64,000 bases of DNA from Segatella hominis (lineage in GTDB: Bacteria > Bacteroidota > Bacteroidia > Bacteroidales > Bacteroidaceae): the NCBI RefSeq assembly GCF_004535825.1, contig NZ_SGVY01000013.1:1-64000 (forward strand), in the 5' to 3' direction. Positions 43,305-50,502 of the stretch are shown here, in pieces. The position numbers were made by a program, and so were the translations under genes. Below the pieces are notes generated by a model, which saw only the letters and a list, made by a program, of their open reading frames with translations, was not told the origin of the DNA and did no database searches. Every line of letters begins with the position of its first letter. The stretch's first letter is position 1.

Positions 43305-44870
43305 CTTGTTGTCTATTCGCATGATACCGCGACAATCATGTTGTATTTTTCCGCCCTGTTTGGCCAAATTCTTTATATTATCCCATTCACGCCCCGAACC
43401 CTCGGAGTTATCATGCTGTGGCTCTATATATTTAAGCGTACCATCTTTAAAACGTTGTAAAATAGTCATGTGCCCGCTACGCGCGCCCCATCCTATAGAG
43501 AGACCATAAACGCCCTCCTCCTTGCACGTTTCATCAAAGAACTGCAACCACCGCTTTTCTGTCATTTGTTTGCCATTCTTGGCGGCGAGCCAGTCGTTCA
43601 CCTTTGTGTATTTTGCAGGTGTCCCGTCTGGGTTTTTCCAAACTTCCCAACAGTTATACCCACGACTTAAATATTCAAGCTTGGAACCTGTTGTGTTACC
43701 TTTGGCCGTTACGTTTATACCCATAAGGCGAAGCATATAGGCAGGGGCACAAGTTTGGCAGTTAATTTCGTAAGGTCTGTCCTTTGCTTTGTTATATTTC
43801 GTGTTCAGTCTGTACCGGTTGCCCTTTTTATCCACATACGCCCCTTTAGGGTCTAATATGAATTTTTCCACATGGTGAGGGTTTGCGTGCTGTTTGTCCG
43901 CTTGCTCTACGCTCATAGGCTTGCCAACTTTCACGCCTAACTTTTCGGCAATCTCGTAATTATTCAGAGCCTTTGCGTCTTTCTCTGCATCCGTCAAATT
44001 ATCGGGTAGCTGTGCGCGAAGCTCTGCCACTCGCTTATTTTTCTTTTGTTCCGCCGTGAGCTGCTTTATAACTTTCTTTGCCGCCGCTGGTGCTTTGTAA
44101 TACGGGTGCTTAGGCGGGAAAAGCTGCATTTCCGTGCCCGCGTTATAGCGGAACATACGCTGCTTTAGCGTGTCGGTGGCTTCATCGCCCAACTTCATGG
44201 CCTCTTTCGGGTCGCTCGGCTGGTACTTGGAGCGTCTGACCTGCACCGCTTGGCACCTGCACCCCCAACCATTTGGCGGGTAATACTTCGACCAGAACGG
44301 GTCGTCGGCTGGCAGCGTAATGCCGTCGAGCGCGGCATGGTCGGGACGCACGCGGGAGTCCTGCGCCGTGCGGTACTGGAGGAAATAACGGTCTGTGTCC
44401 TTGGAGAGGTCTGCCCACTTTACCGCCATGAGTGAAGAACCGAGGGCGTGCTTATACTCGGCGTTTAGCCAGTTCACGTTGTAGTTCTGGTTAATCTGCT
44501 GCACGTCTTTTCGGAAATCGTCGAACGGCTTCACGTTTCCCTTGTCGTCGAGCATGGACAGCCCCACCTCGCGGAGGGCGTGGAACGTCTTAAAGCCAGA
44601 GAAAATAAAGCCGTTGTTTTCGAGCGCGTAGCGGAGAGTTTCAGGCACGTCGTGAGGTATGGACGTTTCGACCGCGCGGTTGATTATCTGCGTGGTCGCG
44701 TCGATCACCTTTCGGGCGCGCGGGTCGGTGAGTTGTGAGGCATCGAAGCCGCCCGCGTCGTACACCATTTGCGCGGCATCGTCGAAGACGGCGGGGTCGA
44801 ACGTCGGCACATCGTCATCCTCGCCCTTGGCCAGCTGGAGGGTGTCGCCCTCATAGTAGAGCTGGAGCAA
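43266..44870 (-). CDS. MuF head-morphogenesis protein fused to papain-fold toxin-like domain
   Basis: From the TTG at 44870 the protein has 534 residues. Residues 150-215 are the MuF domain, with RTAQDSRVRPDHAALDG and YPPNGWGCRCQAVQV. After a charged linker (270-330) the C-terminal domain resembles papain-fold polymorphic toxins (Tox-PL type): Cys371/Cys374 in NCQTCAPAYMLR, His467 in SGHMTILQRFKDG, and YIEPQ (481-485), where the family usually has DPQ. MuF proteins with C-terminal toxin domains are a described prophage-encoded class. The reading frame stays open and protein-like for 23 codons upstream of the TTG, back to a slippery site at the portal stop, with no ATG or GTG. It may therefore be made by -1 frameshifting as a portal-MuF fusion. 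The 3' half is visibly AT-richer than its neighbours. Confidence 0.82.
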   Translation of the reverse strand: MLQLYYEGDTLQLAKGEDDDVPTFDPAVFDDAAQMVYDAGGFDASQLTDPRARKVIDATTQIINRAVETSIPHDVPETLRYALENNGFIFSGFKTFHALREVGLSMLDDKGNVKPFDDFRKDVQQINQNYNVNWLNAEYKHALGSSLMAVKWADLSKDTDRYFLQYRTAQDSRVRPDHAALDGITLPADDPFWSKYYPPNGWGCRCQAVQVRRSKYQPSDPKEAMKLGDEATDTLKQRMFRYNAGTEMQLFPPKHPYYKAPAAAKKVIKQLTAEQKKNKRVAELRAQLPDNLTDAEKDAKALNNYEIAEKLGVKVGKPMSVEQADKQHANPHHVEKFILDPKGAYVDKKGNRYRLNTKYNKAKDRPYEINCQTCAPAYMLRLMGINVTAKGNTTGSKLEYLSRGYNCWEVWKNPDGTPAKYTKVNDWLAAKNGKQMTEKRWLQFFDETCKEEGVYGLSIGWGARSGHMTILQRFKDGTLKYIEPQHDNSEGSGREWDNIKNLAKQGGKIQHDCRGIMRIDNKLFNTDFVEIFDV

Positions 44871-44883
44871 AGCAGAGTGAAAC

Positions 44884-44936
44884 GCCCCGTAAGAGCTGCG
44901 CAGGTCTGCGGCCTGCGCGGGGCTTACTGGAAAAAA
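44884..44936 (-). promoter_or_regulatory. Putative -1 ribosomal frameshift signal, portal to MuF
   Basis: Leftward strand: the heptamer T TTT TTC (44936-44930) is in phase with the portal frame. It is followed by a 6-nt spacer, CAGTAA, which contains the portal stop codon. A strong stem-loop follows. GCCCC (44923-44919) can pair with GGGGC (44888-44884) around an inner perfect stem, GCGCAGG-ccgcaga-CCTGCGC (44918-44898). A -1 slip leads exactly into the MuF frame. Confidence 0.6.
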
Positions 44937-46192
44937 GAGTTAAGCGCGTCGGGCTGTGTCTTCGCCTCGCGCTCGCCAGTGATACCGACGTTGTATTTGT
45001 CGATGAAATACTGGGGATCAATCTTATAGTATTCGAGCAAAACGCGCTCTATCTCTCTTTGCTCGGACGGCGTGAAGCTGGCCGCGTCGTCCCACTCATA
45101 GCGCAAGCCAGCGACAGGAAAGCCGTGCATGAGCATGAACGGCAGTAGCTTGTCGTTGATGTTGTACGCCAGCATGGTTTTGTCGTCCTCGACCACATTC
45201 TCGAAAACTTCGAGGTGGGTTTCAGACTGTGAGAGGCTGCTTCCGCTGTCTATGGTCATGGTCTGGTTAAGAATGCCCTTTGACATCTCGGAGTTACAGC
45301 GGTCTATACGCTTGTCGAAGACGTTGTAAGCATCGCCGCGGCTGCTTTCTTTAATCTCTATGTCGGTGCCATCAGGGAACAAACCCCAAAAGGCGGAGCC
45401 CATGTTTTCGAGCGCGTCTTCTATCTTCTTTCGCTCGCCCTCGTCGGTGGTGGTGGCCTTGGCTATACGCATAGGCGCGCCGAATATCTCGCCGAACATA
45501 TCCCAAAAGCCCAACATATTGCGCTTACTGATACACTGGGGCGAACAGGCAAGCAGAAGACCGAGGTCGGTCTTACTGCCAGCCTCTAAACACCACTGAG
45601 AGAACTCGCCATCGCGGTAAGGAATGCCGCTGTGCCAGTCTTCACCCACCGTTCTGAGGAGGACGCCATGCTCAGGACAAACGTGTTTGCGCGGTACCAG
45701 TTCCACGTCCTCGAAGCGCATATCGTATCCCGTGCCCACAATGTCGCCGAACTGAATGAGGGAATGTCCCCAATAACGTGAGGACAAAACGTGTGTGCAA
45801 TAGTCGTCGAACCACTCTTTGCGCAGCAGGTCGGTGGCCTTTTCGTCTTCCTTGCCATCCTTGCCCACAAGTCGGTATTTGTTGCGCTTCACCATGCCCA
45901 CGCGCTGGGAGATACAGCCCTGCAAATGCAGGTCTATGAGGTTGTCGGTGTAAATGTCGTAAAGCAAACAACGCTGCGGGTTATCCACGTTAATGGCCGC
46001 CTGCCATGCCTGACGCCACATACCCACGTCCTTTTTGGTGAGCGCGTCGGTCTGCTGGAGCAACTGGGCTGTGAGCTTCATGCCCTGCTTTGAGCGCGCG
46101 AACTTAGCCAGCCGCTGCATGTCATAGCGGCTATACACCTGCTCGCCCGTGACGGCGGCGTAGGCTGTTTTAAGTCTGTTTAAAATATCCAT
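44924..46192 (-). CDS. Portal protein (Mu gp29-like, DUF935)
   Basis: A 422-residue portal, the dodecameric DNA gateway of the head. DUF935 features include QRVGMVKRNKYRLVG, SRYWGHSLIQFG, LVPRKHVCPEHG, GAPMRIAKA and the C-terminal GSSLSQSETHLEVFENVVED. The length is slightly shorter than Mu gp29. The last codons (NSFFQ-stop) contain a TTTTTTC slippery heptamer just before the stop codon. The spacer upstream (46193-46273) carries an array of GTTTAAT-type repeats and a near-palindromic ATTAAACGGCGTTTAAT. Confidence 0.88.
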   Translation of the reverse strand: MDILNRLKTAYAAVTGEQVYSRYDMQRLAKFARSKQGMKLTAQLLQQTDALTKKDVGMWRQAWQAAINVDNPQRCLLYDIYTDNLIDLHLQGCISQRVGMVKRNKYRLVGKDGKEDEKATDLLRKEWFDDYCTHVLSSRYWGHSLIQFGDIVGTGYDMRFEDVELVPRKHVCPEHGVLLRTVGEDWHSGIPYRDGEFSQWCLEAGSKTDLGLLLACSPQCISKRNMLGFWDMFGEIFGAPMRIAKATTTDEGERKKIEDALENMGSAFWGLFPDGTDIEIKESSRGDAYNVFDKRIDRCNSEMSKGILNQTMTIDSGSSLSQSETHLEVFENVVEDDKTMLAYNINDKLLPFMLMHGFPVAGLRYEWDDAASFTPSEQREIERVLLEYYKIDPQYFIDKYNVGITGEREAKTQPDALNSFFQ

Positions 46193-46273
46193 AACTATGA
46201 TGCTGTTTAATAAAGTGTTTAACGCCGTTTAATAAGCCGTGAAAAGCCCATTAAACGGCGTTTAATCTGTTTA
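46193..46273. repeat. ATTAAAC/GTTTAAT repeat array upstream of portal
   Basis: At least six copies of a TTTAA(A/T/C) heptamer family occur in 80 bp, including a near-palindrome, ATTAAACGGCGTTTAAT. Similar arrays precede other phage genes, in matching orientation to transcription: 40865-40900, 50449-50500, 54512-54555 and 58076-58112. Confidence 0.6.
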
Positions 46274-46693
46274 CTACCATGTGGGGCGTGTCTTCTTCTG
46301 GCTTCCCCACTTTACTGGGTTTGCCGCGTCGGTGTCGCCGTCCTCGCTCACGTATGTGGGGAAGTTGGGCGAAGCCTTGGAGGCTTGCACGTCGCGCAGC
46401 CACTTGATGCTCTCGTTGTAAAGGCTCTCACGCCGTTCTATGCCCATGTTTTGCGGCAGGCGGTGAACCATGAGCCACAAGGCGATATTGACACAGCACT
46501 GCACCAGCTGGGGGTTGCGGTCTTCGCCCGTCTGACGAAAGGCGCGCGCCATGTCGTAGCGGCCACGGGTGTAGCTGCTTATTTGTTCCTGCGCCGCGCG
46601 CTCGGCGGTGAGGCGCAGGTCGGTGTTGGCCTGCAACGTCTCGAACTCGAAGTCGTCGCATACCGCCTTGTAGTCGTCATCGTTTAGAAACAT
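46274..46693 (-). CDS. DUF1320 family protein (Mu gp36-like)
   Basis: 139 residues from the ATG at 46693 (MFLNDDDYKAVCDDFEFETL). A longer in-frame extension upstream is basic and overlaps the preceding gene, so I reject it. The AERAAQEQISSYTRGRYDMA segment is typical of DUF1320, the gp36 family of head-tail connectors. In Mu this gene lies after the major head gene; here it sits between terminase and portal. Confidence 0.75.
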   Translation of the reverse strand: MFLNDDDYKAVCDDFEFETLQANTDLRLTAERAAQEQISSYTRGRYDMARAFRQTGEDRNPQLVQCCVNIALWLMVHRLPQNMGIERRESLYNESIKWLRDVQASKASPNFPTYVSEDGDTDAANPVKWGSQKKTRPTW

Positions 46694-46988
46694 CGCGCTT
46701 TCTGAAAATAAGGAAACAACGGCGGCAATCACTCTTAGACAGCGGCTGGGGCACGGCCTCGAACATGGCAACGCTTCGCGCCTTTTCGGCTGTGAAGCCC
46801 TTGCCAAAGCGGTGCTGGCGTATGAGTTTCTTAACGCCCTGCATGGAAACTACGCGGGGACGGCCGCCCCAAACAAGAACCAAGAACTTACGGCGGTGCA
46901 GGTTTGCATCGCGCTGAGCCTTACGAATGGCTCGACGTGCCCTGAAGTCGAAGACCACGGCACGAAAGAAATGCTTTAACTTTTTCAT
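46677..46988 (-). CDS. Small basic phage protein
   Basis: A 103-residue, strongly basic protein (VVFDFRARRAIRKAQRDANL, then HRRKFLVLVWGGRPRVVS). It is not recognised beyond being common next to terminase in related prophages. It overlaps the DUF1320 start by 17 bp and starts 4 bp after the terminase stop. A DNA-binding or packaging-accessory role is possible. Confidence 0.65.
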   Translation of the reverse strand: MKKLKHFFRAVVFDFRARRAIRKAQRDANLHRRKFLVLVWGGRPRVVSMQGVKKLIRQHRFGKGFTAEKARSVAMFEAVPQPLSKSDCRRCFLIFRKRDVSKR

Positions 46989-46992
46989 GTCT

Positions 46993-48561
46993 TTACCACA
47001 TTATGTTTTTAGCCGACCGACGTTTACCGAAAGACGGCGTGAATTTGGAAATGCTCGAATGCTTTTGCAGCAGGAAGATAGCACCCTCGTCGGCATCGGG
47101 CGCATCATCGTGGCCGCGCATGCCCTTTTGGAACGCCAGCGTGAAATCGACGGCGCGCACCATGTCGGGGTCGTCCTTTTGCTGCTCATCGTAGAAGACG
47201 AAGCCGCGCTCCCACAGCGGCGCGACCGCCTCGATACGCTGGAACTTGTCGGGCTTCTTTCGCTTGTCGCCCAATATTGGCAGCTGGTAGCCCCGAAGCT
47301 GTCCCTCGGTCTCGAAGTCCTCAAGCTGCTTGTCCTGCATGAAGTTGGCCTCCATGTAGAACTTTACTGCTATGCCCTGCTGCTGCGCCCACTCGTAGAG
47401 GTCGTAGCACCAGCGCACCATCTCGCTGAGGGTGGTCTGGCGTACAAAGGCGCGCAAATGCCAGAGCCGCGTCTGTTTATCCTTTCCCCACAGCTTCGCC
47501 GCCTTGTAGTCGTTCTTGGCGGTGGACTTCCAAGCGGGGTCGATATACAGCACTATCTCGGTGAAGTCGCGCCACGCTGGACGCTTCGCCCATCTTATCC
47601 AGTCCTGACGGAATACGGCACCCTCCACGATCGGGTTGTTCATGTACTCTTTCTGGAAAGAGCGGTACCCCTCGAAATCCTCAATCGCCTGCACCTCGGC
47701 GCGCGTCCACTTCGCCGCCCATGACACGCGACCCTCCTTGTCCAAAATATCGACCTGCGACACCTTTACGGACTTAATGGCGCAGATGTTGGCCAGTACC
47801 GACGTTTTGGAAATAAGGTTGCCCACCATGATGAAGCGGCCGCGGCCGCCGTCCAAGGCACCGAAAAGAGCCTCCTTCACCCAATCGGTGAGGCGGGAGA
47901 CGCGGGCGGGGTTCTCGCAAAGCTCGTCGTCGTCCAAGTCGTCTATGACTATGTAGTCGGGACGGTGGGAACGATAGCGGAGACCACGCGGCGACTGTCC
48001 ACGGCCACGGGCGAAAAAGGCTGTGCCGTCCTTTGTGACGAAAGACCCCTCCTCCCATGTGCCGTTGTTGTACTGCTCGCCGAAGTCGGCGGCGTAACGC
48101 TTGTTGTACTGGAGCTCGGCCTGCAAGTCGGCCAGCAGCGTGTTTGCGTTGTCCTGAGACTTGCCCACCAGCACCATGACCCAAAACTGGCGGAGCGAAG
48201 CCCCGCCGTATATCTGCGCCTTTAGCCACATCGGGATAAATATGTCCAAGTGTGTGGACTTCGCCGCGCCACGGTGCCACTTATAGACCGCCTTTATATT
48301 TTTGTCGCAAATGATTTGCTTCGCGGCTTTGAGGTGGAACGGCGCGCACGGCGTTTGCTTGCCCGTCTGCGGGTTCGTGGTGTAGTGTGGGAAGTAATAG
48401 TCGACAAACGCGCCATAGTCGGAAAGCAGGCGTTTAATGCGCTGCTTCTTCTGCGCATCTGTCTCGTGGGTGTTCACGGTGGTGGCCTCTTGCACGTCCT
48501 CACAGTGAGCCTTCCACAGTTCCAACGCCTCTTTGGGCGTAAGTTTGTCGTACTTTGGCAT
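46993..48561 (-). CDS. Terminase large subunit (Mu gp28-like)
   Basis: The packaging motor and nuclease, 522 residues. The ATPase part has a Walker A-like KWHRGAAKSTHLD, where Mu-type terminases deviate from the standard P-loop, and a Walker B YIVIDDLDDDE. The C-terminal RNase H-fold nuclease shows Asp in LYIDPAWKST and the acidic DDAPDADEGA near the end. Its partner DUF1804 gene ends 2 bp upstream. Confidence 0.92.
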   Translation of the reverse strand: MPKYDKLTPKEALELWKAHCEDVQEATTVNTHETDAQKKQRIKRLLSDYGAFVDYYFPHYTTNPQTGKQTPCAPFHLKAAKQIICDKNIKAVYKWHRGAAKSTHLDIFIPMWLKAQIYGGASLRQFWVMVLVGKSQDNANTLLADLQAELQYNKRYAADFGEQYNNGTWEEGSFVTKDGTAFFARGRGQSPRGLRYRSHRPDYIVIDDLDDDELCENPARVSRLTDWVKEALFGALDGGRGRFIMVGNLISKTSVLANICAIKSVKVSQVDILDKEGRVSWAAKWTRAEVQAIEDFEGYRSFQKEYMNNPIVEGAVFRQDWIRWAKRPAWRDFTEIVLYIDPAWKSTAKNDYKAAKLWGKDKQTRLWHLRAFVRQTTLSEMVRWCYDLYEWAQQQGIAVKFYMEANFMQDKQLEDFETEGQLRGYQLPILGDKRKKPDKFQRIEAVAPLWERGFVFYDEQQKDDPDMVRAVDFTLAFQKGMRGHDDAPDADEGAIFLLQKHSSISKFTPSFGKRRSAKNIMW

Positions 48562-48563
48562 TT

Positions 48564-49043
48564 TTACTTATTGATAAGTTTGTTTTGCATCAGATAATTA
48601 ATGTACTGGTTGTGATACTTGTTAATGGTCTTCAAAAGCTCAGGCGTAATATCCTCGTCGAACTCGGCCTGAAACTGCAACCACTTGGAGAAAGCCATGA
48701 ACACCTCGATAACGTCCACGATGCTGGTGTGCTTGTCGAGCTTTTCGATAGTGGCGGCGAACTTGGCCAGCTTGTCGCCCAAGCCGTTGGCCGCGTCTGG
48801 GTCGTCGCTGTCATTAACGGTCTCTATCATCTTGTCGACCGTGCGCAATAGCTTATTAACAAGTTCGGGGCGTGTTATGTTTTGCGCTGCTCGTCGCTCT
48901 ACCCATCCGCCGACGTTCACCCACTTTGTAATGGTCTGGGCTGACACGCCCACTTTCTCGGCTATTACTTTCTGCTGTTCGCCCTGCATATAGAGGAGGC
49001 GGGCGTAGTCCTTTTTATCCTCAAGTTCTTTCTTTGTAATCAT
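48564..49043 (-). CDS. DUF1804-like terminase small subunit
   Basis: A 159-residue protein with an N-terminal helix-turn-helix (residues 10-45, YMQGEQQKVIAEKVGVSAQT, then ITKWV). A helical C-terminal part (KLAKFAATIEKLDKHTSIVD) follows, as in the Mu gp27/DUF1804 family that precedes the terminase. It is the first gene of the leftward late operon. Confidence 0.8.
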   Translation of the reverse strand: MITKKELEDKKDYARLLYMQGEQQKVIAEKVGVSAQTITKWVNVGGWVERRAAQNITRPELVNKLLRTVDKMIETVNDSDDPDAANGLGDKLAKFAATIEKLDKHTSIVDVIEVFMAFSKWLQFQAEFDEDITPELLKTINKYHNQYINYLMQNKLINK

Positions 49044-49081
49044 TCATAATTTAAACGCTTTTATGTTACTACTAAAACAAA

Positions 49082-49216
49082 CGCCGACGCATCGCACAGC
49101 GGCAGGCATCGGCGTAATACGAGTGCAAAAGTCCCCATTTTTCGGCGAAAATAAAAAAAGAGTGTCAAACTTCGACACTCTATTTTTGTAGCTCAGGAAA
49201 AGTCGCGACTTTTGCG
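49082..49216. promoter_or_regulatory. Divergent late control region
   Basis: Identical 9-mers GACTTTTGC lie divergently at 49125-49133 (leftward) and 49208-49216 (rightward). Each resembles a host -7 element with GA in place of TA. Between them is a perfect hairpin, AGAGTGTC-aaacttc-GACACTCT (49159-49181), flanked by A and T runs. A further inverted repeat lies in the leftward leader (about 49082-49115). Non-consensus promoters would fit activator-dependent late transcription, as in Mu. Confidence 0.45.
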
Positions 49217-49229
49217 GTCGTGTTTCATC

Positions 49230-49301
49230 GCGGTGTAGAGCAACGGCAGCTCGCTTGGCTCATTCCCAAGAGGTTGCAGGTTCGAGTCCTGCCACCGCAA
49301 C
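49230..49301 (+). tRNA. Phage-encoded initiator-like tRNA-Met(CAT)
   Basis: A 72-nt cloverleaf. The acceptor CGCGGTG/CACCGCA has a C1-A72 mismatch, a hallmark of bacterial initiator tRNA, and discriminator A. D stem GAGC/GCTC, anticodon stem CTTGG/CCAAG, loop CTCATTC (anticodon CAT), T arm GCAGG-TTCGAGT-CCTGC. Oddities are only two of the three initiator G-C pairs at the base of the anticodon stem, T at position 37 where a purine is normal, and no encoded CCA. It lies at the start of the rightward late transcript. Confidence 0.8.
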
Positions 49302-49387
49302 GGTTAGGTTTTAGTTTTTAGTCATAATTTACGATTTTTGAGTTTAAGGTTATTAGATTTATTAGGGTAACGAAACACCATCGGAAC

Positions 49388-49417
49388 GGTGGCCAGCTGT
49401 GAAGCCCGCCACCTTTT
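49388..49417 (+). terminator. Hairpin between tRNA and protease gene
   Basis: GGTGGC (49388-49393) pairs with GCCACC (49408-49413) and is followed by TTTT. It may trim or attenuate transcription between the tRNA and the structural operon. No gene is seen in 49302-49447. Confidence 0.45.
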
Positions 49418-49447
49418 AAGTAGAACTTTTAAATTAAAAACAAGGAT

Positions 49448-50440
49448 ATGAAAGAAGTAGTTATTAACACCAGTGGACTGAACTGTTACGGCAGCCGCGT
49501 GCTGACGGCAGGACTGGACACGACGCAATATTGCAGGAACCCCGTGCTTCTTTGGATGCACCGCCGTGGCGGCGAGAATATGCCCATCGGCAAAATGGAG
49601 AACCTGCGAGTGGACGGCGACCGCCTGATAGGCACGCCCAAGTTTGACGAAAAGGACGAGTTTGCCAAGAAGATAGCGAGCAAATGGGAGGACGGCTACC
49701 TCAATATGTGCTCGGCAGGCATCGAAATACTTGAGTACAGCGTGGAGCCTAAAGACCTTTTGCAGGGACAGACCCGCGCTACCGCCACATCGTCGAAGCT
49801 GGTGGAGGTCAGCATCGTGGACATAGGGGCGAACGACGAAGCCCTGAAGCTGTACGGCGGCGGCAAGCTGCTGGAGCTGGCGGCTGGTCAGGACTGCGAC
49901 CTCTTGCCACTTGTGAAGCTCTCGAAAGAAGAAACGCCGAAGCCTGAGCCAGAGGCGGAGGCACAGTCAAACGATAACATTAACACATTCAACATGAAGA
50001 AAGAGACATTTTTGCTCCTCGGCTTGCCTGAGACCGCGACCGAGGAACAGGTACACGCCGCCATTAAGGCCATGAAGTCAAAGGCGGACAACGCGGAGAC
50101 GCTGACCCTCGCCGCCATCACGGCGCAGGTGGAGAACGCCATCAAGGAACACCGCATCACAGCCGACAAAAAGGATATGTTTATCAATCTCGGCAAGACA
50201 TCGGGCGCGGAGACCCTGCGCCAGACTTTGGAGCTTATGCAGCCTGTGCGCAAGCCTAACGACGTGATCGACACCAGCAAGGACGCGCCACAGGGAGGCC
50301 AGCACGAACAGGCCACCTTTGCCAAGCTCTCGGAGGTGCCAGCCGACCAAATCGGCAAAATGCGCAAGGAGAACCCAAAGGAGTATATGCGCCTTTACAA
50401 GGCAGAGTACGGCATCGACTGCCCGAAGCTCGACGACTAA
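49448..50440 (+). CDS. Prohead protease with C-terminal scaffold (Mu gpI-like)
   Basis: A 330-residue protein. The N-terminal domain is an HK97/Mu-type head maturation protease with His in LLWMHRRGGENMPIGKM and Ser in LVEVSIVDIGAND. A proline/glutamate-rich linker (ETPKPEPEAEAQ) leads to a helical scaffold-like region. An in-frame ATG at about codon 183 (MKKETFLLLGLPETATEEQ) follows an A-rich stretch and could start a separate scaffold, as the nested Z product of Mu gene I does. The capsid gene follows. Confidence 0.85.
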   Translation: MKEVVINTSGLNCYGSRVLTAGLDTTQYCRNPVLLWMHRRGGENMPIGKMENLRVDGDRLIGTPKFDEKDEFAKKIASKWEDGYLNMCSAGIEILEYSVEPKDLLQGQTRATATSSKLVEVSIVDIGANDEALKLYGGGKLLELAAGQDCDLLPLVKLSKEETPKPEPEAEAQSNDNINTFNMKKETFLLLGLPETATEEQVHAAIKAMKSKADNAETLTLAAITAQVENAIKEHRITADKKDMFINLGKTSGAETLRQTLELMQPVRKPNDVIDTSKDAPQGGQHEQATFAKLSEVPADQIGKMRKENPKEYMRLYKAEYGIDCPKLDD

Positions 50441-50502
50441 GGGGCGCGTTAAACGACTATTTAAACGGCATTAAACACCAATTAAAACAGATAACAAAAC
50501 GA

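Noticed and set aside
46694-46807. Upstream extension of the DUF1320 protein
   Set aside because: The extension is basic and low in conserved features and overlaps the neighbouring gene. The ATG at 46693 gives the normal family length.
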